Of a DNA stretch of 64,000 nucleotides, positions 34,445 through 45,113 are shown in pieces (positions within the stretch are counted from its first letter, which is position 1; every line of letters starts with the position of its first letter). The translations under genes were made by a program, and so were the position numbers. The DNA lies in contig NC_079414.1 in NCBI RefSeq assembly GCF_026213295.1, positions 1,816,130 through 1,880,129 on the forward strand, written 5' to 3'. Under the pieces are notes generated by a model. The model did not search any database and had not been told where the DNA came from. It saw only the letters and a list, made by a program, of their open reading frames with translations. Source of the DNA: Gadus chalcogrammus (Eukaryota > Chordata > Actinopteri > Gadiformes > Gadidae).

Positions 34445-34536
34445 TGTCAAATATCATGGACTACTCGACCGGAAGTCCCTTTACCCGGTGAATGCAAAAT
34501 CGAACACCGAACCAGGAAGTTGGGAGATAGGCCTAT

Positions 34537-35924
34537 TGGAACGCAAACTCCTTATACCAGCTCCAGATGACCCTTAATCTGATCATCTTCTGGATATTCT
34601 ACAGGTCTTCTCGGGCCGTAGTGGTAGGCCTCCTGCCTGACCTTCAGGACAGGACCCAATAGCTGAACAAGGAGGTTTTCAGAACAGTCCAGACCTTCAC
34701 CGCATGTGAACGTGTTGTAAGTCCGATCCGGGGTCATTTAGATTTACAACAATTCAGGACATTTTCAAACCAGGTTTCTTTGGTTTCAGAGCATGTTTTT
34801 AGCAGCTGTCAATTCTGAGAAGCCTTTAGTTCTCTGCATTCTTAGTTCTAAAATGCCTGGATAAATCCTCCAGCAGACTCATTTGCACGCAAATACTTCC
34901 ATTACTTTATACAATGAATTGAATCTAGCATGTAGAGCTGGATTCCCCCGCTGACTTGGTTATCTACATGCCGTGTGCCAGAGCAGTTCTCTGGCCGTCG
35001 CAGCACACTGAACAAGTACAATGTCTGATCAGGTACCAGATATGGCTGGGGGACAAGACGGTTTCAATTGAAAGCAATTTAGGGCTTGATTTGAAAATGG
35101 GCTGGGTTAAAACAGTGTTATTTTTGGGGCCTTGAGAAACAGCCTTCCTGAGCAGAGTACAGACCACCAGCTGGGAGGCTCTCTGGGCTGATTGTTTCCT
35201 CTACGTCTCTCTCCTATTAGCCCCAGTCATCTGAATTATTGATGTATCGTTTTCAGGGCTGTTGGTTTTTTCTCTCCTCCCAAGTGACAGATGGCTTGTG
35301 TTGTTAAGTAATTTCTCTACTCTCTCTCCACCCTCATCCCCCCTTTCTCCTCCCTCTCCCCCCTCTGTCCGTCTTTGACATTGTGGTAACAAATGTATCG
35401 CAGGATAAAAGGAAGTGTTAACTCTTCTTCCTGCGTTGTGTTTACAGGCCATCTCCATAGGCTTGACTGTGAACAACAAGTATTGTCACGCATCGCAGTG
35501 CCATCCATTTTGACCCCTCATATTGTGACGTTGACCGGGCTCTCCGTGGCTCGTCTGGTATTTCCACCAGGAGCCTCTTTGGTTGACTACAGCCGTAATG
35601 GTTTTGTCATTGAGGGTATCCTGAATTTCACTCCTTTTGTTTGCCTCGAAGACTTCTTTCTCGTCAATACTCAGCAGCATTGTCGATATCTGTTTGTCAT
35701 TCTTCTGAATTGACTGGAGCTGGTACTCTAGTGAGCAACCGGTTCCTTCCAGCCTCAGATGCACAGTCCTTACTGCACAGCATTCAAATGTGGATTTGAA
35801 ATGTGAATGTCAACCATACAAATGTAGCTTTGAAGCAGCACTGCTTTCTTTCTTACAGCACTCTGACTCTCAGACTTTGCAGAAGTTGCATTGTACGACC
35901 CTTTGTATTATCAACTGCATTTTG
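34537..35924. other. Intronic sequence, no gene recognised
   Basis: Contains pyrimidine-rich stretches (35310-35370) and short open frames without any family feature. Confidence 0.5.
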
Positions 35925-36503
35925 AGACTATAGCCCTGGGATGTGACTATAGCCCTGGGATGAGACAATAGTCTCATCCCAGGGCTATAGTCTCATCCCA
36001 GGGCTATAGTATCATCACAGGGCAATAGTCGTATCCCAGGGCAATAGTCTCATCATCACAGGGCTATATTCTCACCAGAAGGCTGTAGTCTCATCAGAGG
36101 GCTATACTATCATCCTCACAGGGCTATAGTCTCATCAGAGGGCTATACTATCACCATCACAGGGCTATAGTTTCATCACAGGGCTTTAGTCTCATCATAG
36201 GGCTATACTCTCATCATCACAGGGCTATAGTCTCATCACTGGGCTTTAGTCTCATTAGAGGGCTATACTCTCATCATCACAGGGCTATAGTCTCTATCAC
36301 ATGGCTATAGTCTCATCACAGGGTTATAGTCTCATCAGAGGGCTATACTCTCATCATCACAGGGCTATAGTCTCATCACAGGGCTATAGTCTCATTAGAG
36401 GGCTCTAGGCTCATCAGAGGGCTATACTCATCACAGGGCTATACTCTCATCATCCCAGGGCTATAGTCTCATCATCACAGGGCTATAGTCTCATCCCAGG
36501 GCC
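35925..36503. repeat. 20-25-bp minisatellite with an orientation switch
   Basis: About 27 units of CAGGGCTATAGTCTCATCA with variants. The first units run on the opposite strand (ATAGCCCTGGGATG), and the switch forms a perfect 21-bp inverted repeat, 35946-35966 and 35971-35991, with a 4-bp loop AATA. Confidence 0.95.
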
Positions 36504-37293
36504 CTGTGATCAAGGTCCCCCCCCTGTATGAATGATCTCTTCGCCTTGCACTGCGAGTCATGTAAAGTTATTTCATTAGTAACACGCTATTTTTCCATTC
36601 ATACTTAGTTTATGTAAATCATTAATCTTTTCATGCGTTCAGAACCCTTGTCTATGCATCACATATCAAGTGGGGCAAGGCACAGGGCAGCAGCACTGAA
36701 GGTTGCTCTACAGTCTGAATGTTTGAACACAACAACATCAAAAAGCAGATAGGCCTACCTAGGATCCCGTATGTAGAAGTCTTAGTAATACACCGGGCAG
36801 AGCAACATCAACTACGCTGGACTTAAGTCTGACTTAATGTTTTATAATATATGTTTTACAGTATGCGCGGAACTGGTAACTGACGCCGGCAGGTCCATGC
36901 TTCATGCGTGCCCACAGCGACCCTACGAGCGCTATAGTATGAGCGACGACTGCTTTTATTTCTGCGGTAACGGTTCGACCAAATTCTGTCAAACTGTGTG
37001 TGGGAGCACTACACAATGCATAGAGCTAAAAAGTGTGTTTGTTGCAAAAGCGAAAATGGCGTGGCACGGAAGCGCAAAGGTAATGATACAACATTTGAAA
37101 AGATGTTGTATCGGAGTCATCCGTGACAAGGAAGGGGGCTGACAGCAGGGTAAGTCAATACAAAATCTCACATTTATTCAGTTTTCAAGTAAGAACATGC
37201 AACATAAGTCTCTCCTTTCTCTTGTTTGGTGTGTTAATGTATTCGTTATCCAGCTTTACAAGCATGAAAAGCTTATTATACTAACGTAAGCAT

Positions 37294-37418
<125 letters not shown>

Positions 37419-37440
37419 GCGTGCGTGCCCGCCCGCCCGC

Positions 37441-37518
37441 GACATACTATACTATATCTAGTATAGTATGTCGATACTATACTAGATATAGCACTATATT
37501 ATATCTAGTATAGTGCTA
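37441..37518. repeat. Cluster of short perfect palindromes
   Basis: GACATACTATACTATATCTA pairs with the following TAGTATAGTATGTC. A second set, ATACTATACTAGATATAGCACTATA and its complement, follows directly. Hairpin-prone. Confidence 0.8.
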
Positions 37519-38019
37519 TTTTACATGCTAACATTAACATTGTCGCTGCAGAAAAAACAACCAACTATGAGTGGCTTCCTGATTGGAAGATCATCATGTA
37601 CACCACAGCAAGCATCTGTCATGACAGATAGCATCCTTAACATGCTTGTCACTGACATGAGGCCTCTGTCAATGGTCGAAGATGACAGCTTCAAGACAAT
37701 GACTCACACCTTGAATCCTGGTTATGGAAAGAAAATTTGAACAGACATTCAATGAAGTGAAGACTGCTTTAAACAACGGCAACAACAGCAAACTTGCTCT
37801 CACCACTGATGTTTGGACAAGTTAAGCCATTGAGGCCTACCTCGGTGTTACTTGCCACTACATCACAGACGATTGGGACATGAAGTCAATCTGCCTCACT
37901 ACCATGCCACTGCAGGACAGACATACTGGATCCAACATCGCAGAATGGTTGGAAGAAGTTGTAGCCAGGTTTGAAATCCCTCCTAGCAACATGATTGCCA
38001 TAGTCCATGATAATGGTGC

Positions 38020-38602
38020 TGTCACACCAAAATTGTACCGGGGGCGAAAATTGTACCTCCTACATAATCCGAAAACATTACGTCATTGTTCGACGTGATT
38101 GTCCACTGCCAGGCAGATTTCAAAAAACATTTGCGCTCATGTTGCCAAAGGCGAAATGACATAATACAGATAACACTTGTTTTTACTTTATATTTGTATT
38201 GTATTGAATCTATCTAGTAAACTGAGTGTTTAAAGTGTATCATAATCTAGCTAGCTTGTGTTAATACACTCAGTTTACTAGCTAAATGCAATTAAACAAT
38301 TAAATACAATACAAATATAAGTTAGCAACGCTAATAAATGTCATTTGTAAAATAAGTGATTTCTGCTTAATGTTATTTCGTCTTGTGACGCTCAATGAAT
38401 GAGCGCGAATGTTGGCAATTGTTCATGAACCTTCCTACGTCATCGTTCGACGTGATTGTCCGTTGCCAGGCAACGTTCAACTAGATCGTCCGTTGCCAGG
38501 CGACGTTCGACGCAATTGTCCTTTGCCAGGCAGGTTTGGAATTTTGAACGCAGATTACGTAAGCGGTGAAATTTTCGCCCCCGGTACAATTTTGGTGTGA
38601 CA
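38020..38602. mobile_element. TIR transposon with 33-bp identical ends, 4-bp duplication
   Basis: Both ends read TGTCACACCAAAATTGTACC inwards and stay identical for 33 bp. The flanks are GTGC (38016-38019, 38603-38606), and removing the element restores the reading frame of the hAT core. There is no ORF. It contains a long fold-back (38180-38330) and 32-bp repeats of GTCCGTTGCCAGGCAACGTT type (38040-38540). The 4-bp duplication does not fit hAT, Tc1 or Harbinger; the superfamily is open. Confidence 0.85.
38180..38330. repeat. Long fold-back inside the 583-bp TIR element
   Basis: TTATATTTGTATTGTATTGA and CTAGTAAACTGAGTGT on the left pair with ACACTCAGTTTACTAG and TACAATACAAATATAA on the right, giving arms of about 55-60 bp. 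Confidence 0.85.
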
Positions 38603-40120
38603 GTGCCAATGTTGTGGCTGCGGCACGCATCCTGGAGGAGAAGAATAGGTGGTCATAGGAGAAGAGTGCATTGCAGTTGTCATACCTTGAAACTCGTGAT
38701 CGATGCTGCAATCGAAGCATTGAAAAGGCTGTTGAGGCTGCAAGATGTCTCGTGGAACATTTAAAGAAAAAGTGAGCTAGCCAGCGGTAAGGTACGAGCA
38801 AAACTCCAACAAATGGTCACACCTGAGCACAGCCTTGTTCAAGATGAAAGCACAAGGCGGAACAGCACCTTTTATATGGTCAGTCAACTGATTGAGCAAA
38901 GATGGCCTGTAACAGCAACACTGTCTTACATCTCTGTCACACAGAAAGGAAAAAGGTACCATGATTTGAAACCAGAACAGTGAAAGAAGAACATTAGAAG
39001 AACATTTAAAAGCCCTCAAGGCTTTTGAATGTGCCACTGTGTTCATGCGTGCAGAGAAATACACAACAATATCTGCAATACCTCCACTTGTGAAGGGGCT
39101 ATCCAAGTCCACCGAGAATGTTGCCTACGAGTCGGGGCCGTTGCAGGCTTTTCAACTCACTGCTCGTCACTTCCACCAATACAGCTTCTGCATCAACACC
39201 TCTTGCCACTCTACTTGATTCACTCCTTGGTTCCAGCAGTGAAGAAGGGGATGGATCAAGTGGAGATGATGATGATGTCAACACCAAAGTAGGAAAATAA
39301 GTCCTCAGAAACTTGCTAAGGAAGAAAACCCATTGCAGTGGTGGAAGAATAACAAGGACAAATATCCGATATTGGCCAAGCTAGCCAAGTCCTACTTACG
39401 CATCCCTGGCACCTCGACACCATCAGAGCGGCTGTTCTCTGCCGCAGGCAACGTAGCTTCCAAGAAGAGAGCAAGCCTTAGCCAGGTGTGTGTGTGTTAG
39501 AGCACCAGGCAAGAAGGCGTTAATGTCAAATGTTAATGTTGAAACAAATACAGTGTGGACAGATTGGTAACTTGCATTTTCCTTTATTTTTTATTATTTA
39601 TTTATTGTTCTAACAGATCAGGCACTTCACTGAAAACTGAAAACGTAATTTTGTGCACTTTATAAAAGAAAGGAGCCTTTTAATTTTTGTATATGCTGTA
39701 TATACATTTACATATAAAAATGTATATCATACATTGTATGTTTTTTTTTTTTTTTTCCAGTGTTTGATATTTTTTAATATTAATATGACTTTTCATAGCT
39801 CAGGGACGTTGGAGCAATAACCTGTTTTTAAACTTCAGTCTGCACTGTGAAAGTAATGTTTTGTTTTTGAATAAAGATGCGGCAATTACAAATGTTTCTC
39901 TTTTTTATCCGATTCATCGATTAATCGAAAAAATTATCTACCAATTAATCGATTAATAAAATAATTGTTAGATGTAGCCCTAGATTCCTGTATTCTTTCA
40001 CATCGTAATATATCTAGAAGAACAAAAGCATTGCAACGTCATGCCTTTGTGTTTATACACCCACTGACCTTGTTATGGTTCTAGACACACAGACAGCCAT
40101 TACCTCTGCACAGGCCCTCC

Positions 40121-40564
40121 TCATTCATCTGGTCTCCCTGGCTTCGGGAGGGGCAATATGGGTGTGTTACAAGGACTAGTAGTTTCCTTTAGAATGCCTT
40201 GAGATAAAAGAGAAGTTATTACTGGCTGAATCCCATCTAATGCTTCGGGGGACAAACGATACTGTCGAATACAAGGCAAAGTAGCATCTGACTTTAATGT
40301 AACTTTAAGAGGTGGTGAAGAGTTTACAAATCCTGCATGATTTTTATGCATGGCCCATAGTTTAGATGGTACCTGGGATAAACTCTGGGGTGGACTGTTA
40401 TCAGGAGACGGTGCTGGAGAGTGTTTTTCGAATGTACAACTCGAATTCGCAAACAACAGGGTTTTCAAATCTAGTCTCCAACCGTCAGACTGTAGCGTGT
40501 GCAGTATACCTGTAGAGGTCGCTGATGAACTAATGGGTTTTGTGTTGTGTAGGGTTTTAATCAT
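40121..40564 (-). pseudogene. Start of retroviral reverse transcriptase, truncated
   Basis: 147 open residues ending in a segment with QYRLSPEAL, SLLSQGIL and the lysine-proline-glycine-arginine turn that precedes RT motif 1. Sequence homology ends there; no YxDD catalytic block follows. The 3' truncation of the provirus lies at about 40110. Confidence 0.65.
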
Positions 40565-40687
40565 GTTTTCTAATTATTGGGGTGTATGTGTTGGTGAAAT
40601 AGCTAGTATGATGTGTGGTACTGTTGTATCATCGTGAAGGAGAGAAAATTGGTATTTTGTGAGAGACACAACTGCAGCACAACCGGC

Positions 40688-41362
40688 CTAACCAATGTAT
40701 AGTTGCGTGATAGGATTAAATGCATCAGTGTGATTTAGAAACGAGCACGTCTTCTGTTGATATTCTATTGGTACGACGTCGTTAAACAATGTAGCGTTAC
40801 AATGAAAGGTTTCAAAAGGCAACATTTGCGTTAGACCAACGGCGAGAGATGGGGACGTTTTAGACAAACTTTGAATGTTTTCGATATTGCAGATATCAAC
40901 ACTAGGTTTTCCTAACAATCTCCACAAGTAAGCAGTAGTTACTTCGGTATGCGTTAACAATTGGGAAGCCTGAATCAACTTATTATCGGGTATTTGCATA
41001 AACAAACCATCCGGAGTACCAAAAATTACTGCATTTAGTTTACACAACATATCTCTTCCCATTAAATTAACAGGAGAGGAGGGAGAGATTAAAAACTTCT
41101 GTTCAAACGGGACATGTGATACAATAGTAGGAACCGGCTTTGATATTGTTTCACTCATCGCTATGCCAGCAATACCAACCGTTCTCAATGTTTTGTTACT
41201 TTCTTGTAAAATACCAGTTTTGTTAATAGCTGATACTGTAGCACCAGAATCGACAAGAAATTCAAAATGGTTTTGTCCTACCTGCACGGAGCATTTAGGA
41301 TTTTCGGTGGGGGTGGAAGACAGTTGAAGAAGCGTTGTCTGGATCGTTGTTTCCTTCTCCAA
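40688..41362 (-). pseudogene. Retroviral-type aspartic protease region
   Basis: 224 open residues containing the catalytic FLVDSGATVSAI motif and, downstream, the hydrophobic NLMGRDMLCKL block that closes retropepsin folds. Further on lie about 100 residues of linker before RT. The frame is not continuous with the RT remnant. Confidence 0.7.
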
Positions 41363-41894
41363 GGGGTCCTAGTAATGATTATACTCACCTGGGCATTGGA
41401 GGGGGTTCTTCATGGTGTGGGGGCGCGGACTGGTTCCATGGGCGGGGCCGACGGTTTGGCCTCGTCGCTGTGTTTCTTTCTGCAATATTTGACCAATCTT
41501 TTCGCAGTAATAGCATCTGGGGGGGTTTCCGTCACGTGTGTCCTTTCCATACAGGTCGCTGTGGTTATGGTTATCTTTAACTTGACTTTTTTTCGAATTA
41601 AAATCGTATTGGTCTCGGTCATTCTCATAAGTACGTTCTCTGTACTCCTGGGTCTGTTTTTTTTAACTGTCTTTTGTTCCGTTCTTTGTAGTTGTGCTGC
41701 AGAAACATTCCTGCTTGATGGTTACTTAGGTTAGTTTTCTTTTTATCTTTAAACATGCCTAAGCGTTCCATATTAGCCAATTGTGTGGTTAGTTGAGTTA
41801 GTGTTTTTTTCTGCCGTTGCAAATCAGTTAGAATGAGAAGAGAGGGAGTTTGTGGGTTAAGGCAGTTTATAAACGTTTGTACAGTAAACATCAT
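41363..41894 (-). pseudogene. gag 3' / nucleocapsid-like remnant
   Basis: Low-complexity basic and proline-rich frames, with one CYYC cysteine pair near 41500 in a shifted frame. It could be a degraded zinc knuckle. The frame is not open throughout. Confidence 0.35.
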
Positions 41895-42176
41895 ATTTGA
41901 GTTAGGCCTGGGCGATATATCGATATTTTTTCAAACGCGATATGAAATGAGACCATATCGTCAACATCGATATAATTAAATTTGCGTTGAAATTACAGCA
42001 CATTTGTCCCAAATAACACCAGTTTCGAACCGCGCCTGCCGCCTGCTATTTCGTAACTCTGCTTATGTCTCTCCCGCTCTGCCTCCGGCTCACACACACA
42101 GTCTCTACCTCCCCCCCCCCCGCCCCCCCCCCCCCCCTCCACTGACTCACGTCACTTTTTGAAATCGCAAAACATG

Positions 42177-42331
42177 AGCCGTATTCGAAATCGTTCACTT
42201 TTCATTGGGTATTTTAAGTGCACTATATTCTGCATGAATTTAACCACTGAGAATTTGAATACCACTACAAAATGGCGAGCACCCTATATAGTGCACTATA
42301 TCCGTGATAGGGAACGATTTCGAACACAGCT
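42177..42331. mobile_element. TIR element T, short copy
   Basis: Ends AGCCGTATTCGAAATCG and CGATTTCGAACACAGCT match 22135-22677 with the middle mostly deleted. The flanks ATG and ATG suggest a 3-bp duplication; the right one is the start codon of the BED ORF. Confidence 0.6.
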
Positions 42332-42505
42332 ATGGAGTCCGCCTGCACAAGCAGCTCTGAGGAGCTTGTTTGCAAGCGAAAGACCAACGGCTCCACAGTA
42401 TGGAAATGGTTTGGATATAAGGTGTCTGACGAATTACAAAATCACGTAATTTGTAGAGAGTGCTTAAAAACTGTCGCAACCAAAGGGTTGCAATTCTGTG
42501 CATAA
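42332..42505 (+). CDS. BED-type zinc-finger fragment of hAT transposase
   Basis: 57 residues from ATG to TAA. After a serine-rich start it reads NGSTVWKWFGYKVSDEL and then VICRECLKTVAT, the first half of a BED finger (aromatic block and C-x2-C). The histidine half is missing because a deletion or rearrangement follows at about 42485. It is non-functional alone. Confidence 0.6.
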   Translation: MESACTSSSEELVCKRKTNGSTVWKWFGYKVSDELQNHVICRECLKTVATKGLQFCA

Positions 42506-42655
42506 TATTCCGGAGGTGCACACCGCTTTTGGCCGTGATATTATATGTTATAATGTTCTCATATACGAGGCGGAGGCAGTTTCTAGTCCACGTTTTATTC
42601 AACCATCAAACTGTATTCAATTCTGAACGGTAGGAATAGTAATTGTAAATCGAAT
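42487..42655. repeat. Internal direct repeat, left copy (partner 43545-43710)
   Basis: Both copies share TTTTGGCCGTGAT, ACGAGGCGGAGGCAGT and TCAACCATCAAACTGTATTC and flank the TTAA element, as if a segment of the hAT was duplicated with it. Confidence 0.85.
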
Positions 42656-42738
42656 TGGTAGGTAGGTATAGTAATAACGGTAACTCCACAGTAACTTCAA
42701 GGTTTCTCACTCCGCGAGACCCAAACATAAAACATTAA

Positions 42739-43517
42739 AGGTCCCATGACATGAAAATATCACTTTATGAGGTTTTCTAACATAAATATGAGTTCCCCTA
42801 GTCTGCCTATGGTCCCCCAGTGGCTAAAACTTGCGTTTGGTGTAAAACGAGCACTAGCTGTTCTGCTCGCCTTTGAAAAAACGGAGGCTCAAGCGCGCTG
42901 ATTTGGAATGTTTTTAGGTCCGTCACAAAGCATCTAAGCTCCTCCCCTTACTCTGCCTGGCCCGCCCAGAGACGTTGGCCCGCCAATGAGACACGACCGT
43001 GCGAGCGCCACATGTGTGTGTGAATACACACACTGTAATGCAAGTGTTTCTTGTCGGTTCTTTGACGTCTCTTGTATTTCCACAACGAGACTGTAGTGGG
43101 GGTTATCTGAGCCATGGTTGAGAAATAATTGGGGGAAAGGAACTTTGGCTTTGACTCGCTGAAGTACATGAACTGCGACATGCCTCCCGTGTGTTCTAGA
43201 ATATTTACAGAACACGGCTAAAGGCTGTGTGCGCCTCGCCATTGCGATACATCCACTGTAAACAGAACGCAGGGTACCATGGCTGCAAGCTGCTCAGGGC
43301 CACACCCCCACCCTCCTCCTTGACCCGCCTCGCTCCTCCTCATTTGCATTATAGCTACAGACACCAAAACAGCGCATTTGGGGGAAGCTCAATGTGCGAC
43401 TGGCTCGGAGTGGCTGTAACTGCACCAAGGCAGAATTTCGGGAACGTCTTTGAATACTGTGTTAGTTGCCCACTAATACCTATATCAAAGAATACATAAA
43501 ATAGCATGTCATGGGAC
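42739..43517. mobile_element. Kolobok-like TTAA element, right end altered
   Basis: Left end AGGTCCCATGACATG directly follows TTAA (42735-42738). The right end has CATGTCATGGGAC, but the last bases and TTAA are replaced by ATGACATGC. The interior begins CACTTTATGAGGTTTTCTAA, a common fish repeat start. No ORF. Confidence 0.6.
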
Positions 43518-43809
43518 ATGACATGCAACGGCCCCCCCACGCAGTCGTTACGGTTCATAATATTTCGGAGGCGCACAAAGCTTTTGGCCGTGATGTTATA
43601 TATTATAATGTTCTCAAATACGAGGCGGAGGCAGTGTCTAGTCCACAGTTTATTCAACCATCAAACTGTATTCAATTCCGAACGGTAGAAATAGTAATAT
43701 CAAATCCATCCCCCCCCCCTCAAACATCGATATTTATCTTATATCGATATTCTGCTTGAAGATATCGAGATATGACTTTTGGTCCATATCGCCCAGCCCT
43801 AATTTGAGT

Positions 43810-45113
43810 CCATTGTTATTCCAGCGCTTTCCTCCCATGTGTGTCTAAAACGTTGAGAAAATTCTACGGGGGCTTCATCTGGTTTCTGTATGGTCTGAGT
43901 AACAATGGAAAAGTCAGCACGACTTGATGCTTCGGCTTTTACCACTCTTTCACAGACTGTGTCCAACCAAATGTCTAGGGAGATGTTGTTTCTTCTGATC
44001 CCCATTCGGCTCTTTGAGGGACGTGAAACAATTCTCGAACTAATTGCCATTTTGAACCGTATGCCAATTTTAGAATGATTAACACGTCTCCTGGTAATGG
44101 ACTGTAAATTGTACACATTTGATTCAACCAATGTAAAAAAGGTGTTGGCGCGCGAAGGGGATCTGGAGCATCTTTGGCCATTGATTGCGCTTCACTTGGT
44201 GACCAAGGTTTCAATATCGCGGAGTCGCCTATTGTTATTTTCGGGCATTGCTCAATTTGACACGACTGTGAGGAGGTTGTAATGGGTATTGTTGGTGCAG
44301 CGCTAGACGCTGTACCTGAAGCACCGAGTTGATTAGATTCTTTGGATTTTCGGGTTGCGATTGCTATTGCGGCGAGTTCGGTGTCGTCTAGTCCGTTATC
44401 TGTGGGCAGTTTGGGAAACAATCCTGTACAGTCTTGGTTAACGGAAAGTCCTACTTTACGCGCTAGTTTCTGCAATCTGTTTAGGTCTATAACGAGTTGA
44501 CGTTGGCTCCATACACAAAGTGTAGTGAGGACGGTTTTGTCTTTTATGTTGTTTTGGGCTGTTTTAATAGCGTCTACTTCTGCGGCTGTTAACTCTATTT
44601 CAGTCATTAATTTATCAACATGTTCTGCATTACTAGTTGCTGTTATGTCCAACAGAGCTGTTACAATTCTGGCCAATCTGGGTTGATTTGCATCGTTTTT
44701 TGGAAAATGTTAGACGCAATTTCTGGAGTTAAGTCTTGTTTACCTGGTTTCGGTATTGGGTGTCTTTTTTCCGTGCGAATCCATGCATCTAAACAATTCT
44801 GTGTGTAATGAAAATCCCATTTCGGATCTGGTCCAGATGTTATCGTTTCTTTTAATTCTTGTAGTTTGCAAGAATCAAAATAACCACCTATTGGCCAACA
44901 GCCATCTGTCCATTCATACACATCATAAGTAAATGGAAAAACCGAGTATATGCCTTCTTCTCTCAAGACTATATCTGCGGGGGATCTTGGTGGCACTATA
45001 GGATCGTTTTTTTTCTTACCATAGCGGGTTCTTACCAGGTCCGCTCTTTTTTTAATTTGCTTAGATACCGTTATTGTCACCTTAGCGTCCCGTTTTGATG
45101 AATGGGCGCCCAT
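43810..45113 (-). pseudogene. Retroviral gag-like gene, 5' part, frameshifted
   Basis: Starts with an ATG followed by a glycine and a nearby serine, fitting an N-myristoylation signal, then a matrix-like domain to about 44661. The frame then shifts at about 44670 and again at about 44000, continuing through a proline-rich linker into capsid-like sequence with a PDEAPVEFSQRF segment. The reading is cut at the hAT insertion (43801). Confidence 0.65.

Larger units (their letters stand above)
28503..34536. mobile_element. Decayed two-gene transposon, ISL2EU-like, internally deleted
   Basis: Two convergent genes lie within matching ends: a SWIM-type gene on + (from 28594) and a THAP gene on - (from 34444). 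The ends read ATAGGCCTATCTC and GAGATAGGCCTAT; with an AT duplication (28503-28504, 34535-34536) the TIR is AGGCCTATCTC. A subterminal CCGGGTAAA word also occurs at both ends in inverted order. From memory, ISL2EU elements encode a THAP-fused transposase plus a YqaJ-type nuclease and use a 2-bp AT target. Here the transposase and YqaJ domains are both gone, and the genes meet near 33400-33440. A LINE of about 3.1 kb inserted later. Confidence 0.65.
41903..43801 (+). mobile_element. hAT (1.9 kb) inserted in the provirus
   Basis: Ends TAGGCCTGGGCGATATATCG and ATATCGCCCAGCCCTA, with a perfect 8-bp duplication ATTTGAGT (41895-41902, 43802-43809). It holds a BED-finger start (42332), a C/G homopolymer at 42110-42137, an internal direct repeat, and a TTAA element fragment. 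The transposase core is deleted. Confidence 0.9.
40110..45113 (-). mobile_element. Endogenous retrovirus, 5' half, antisense, split by a hAT
   Basis: In order on the minus strand are gag, a short cysteine-containing region, an aspartic protease and the first part of reverse transcriptase; then homology stops near 40110. The rest of pol, env and the 3' LTR are missing. No LTR or primer-binding site was recognised upstream of gag. A 1.9-kb hAT (41903-43801) with its 8-bp duplication lies in gag. This is an old, broken copy. Confidence 0.7.

Noticed and set aside
35925..36503. CRISPR-like array
   Set aside because: Units are directly tandem without unique spacers, and the genome is eukaryotic.
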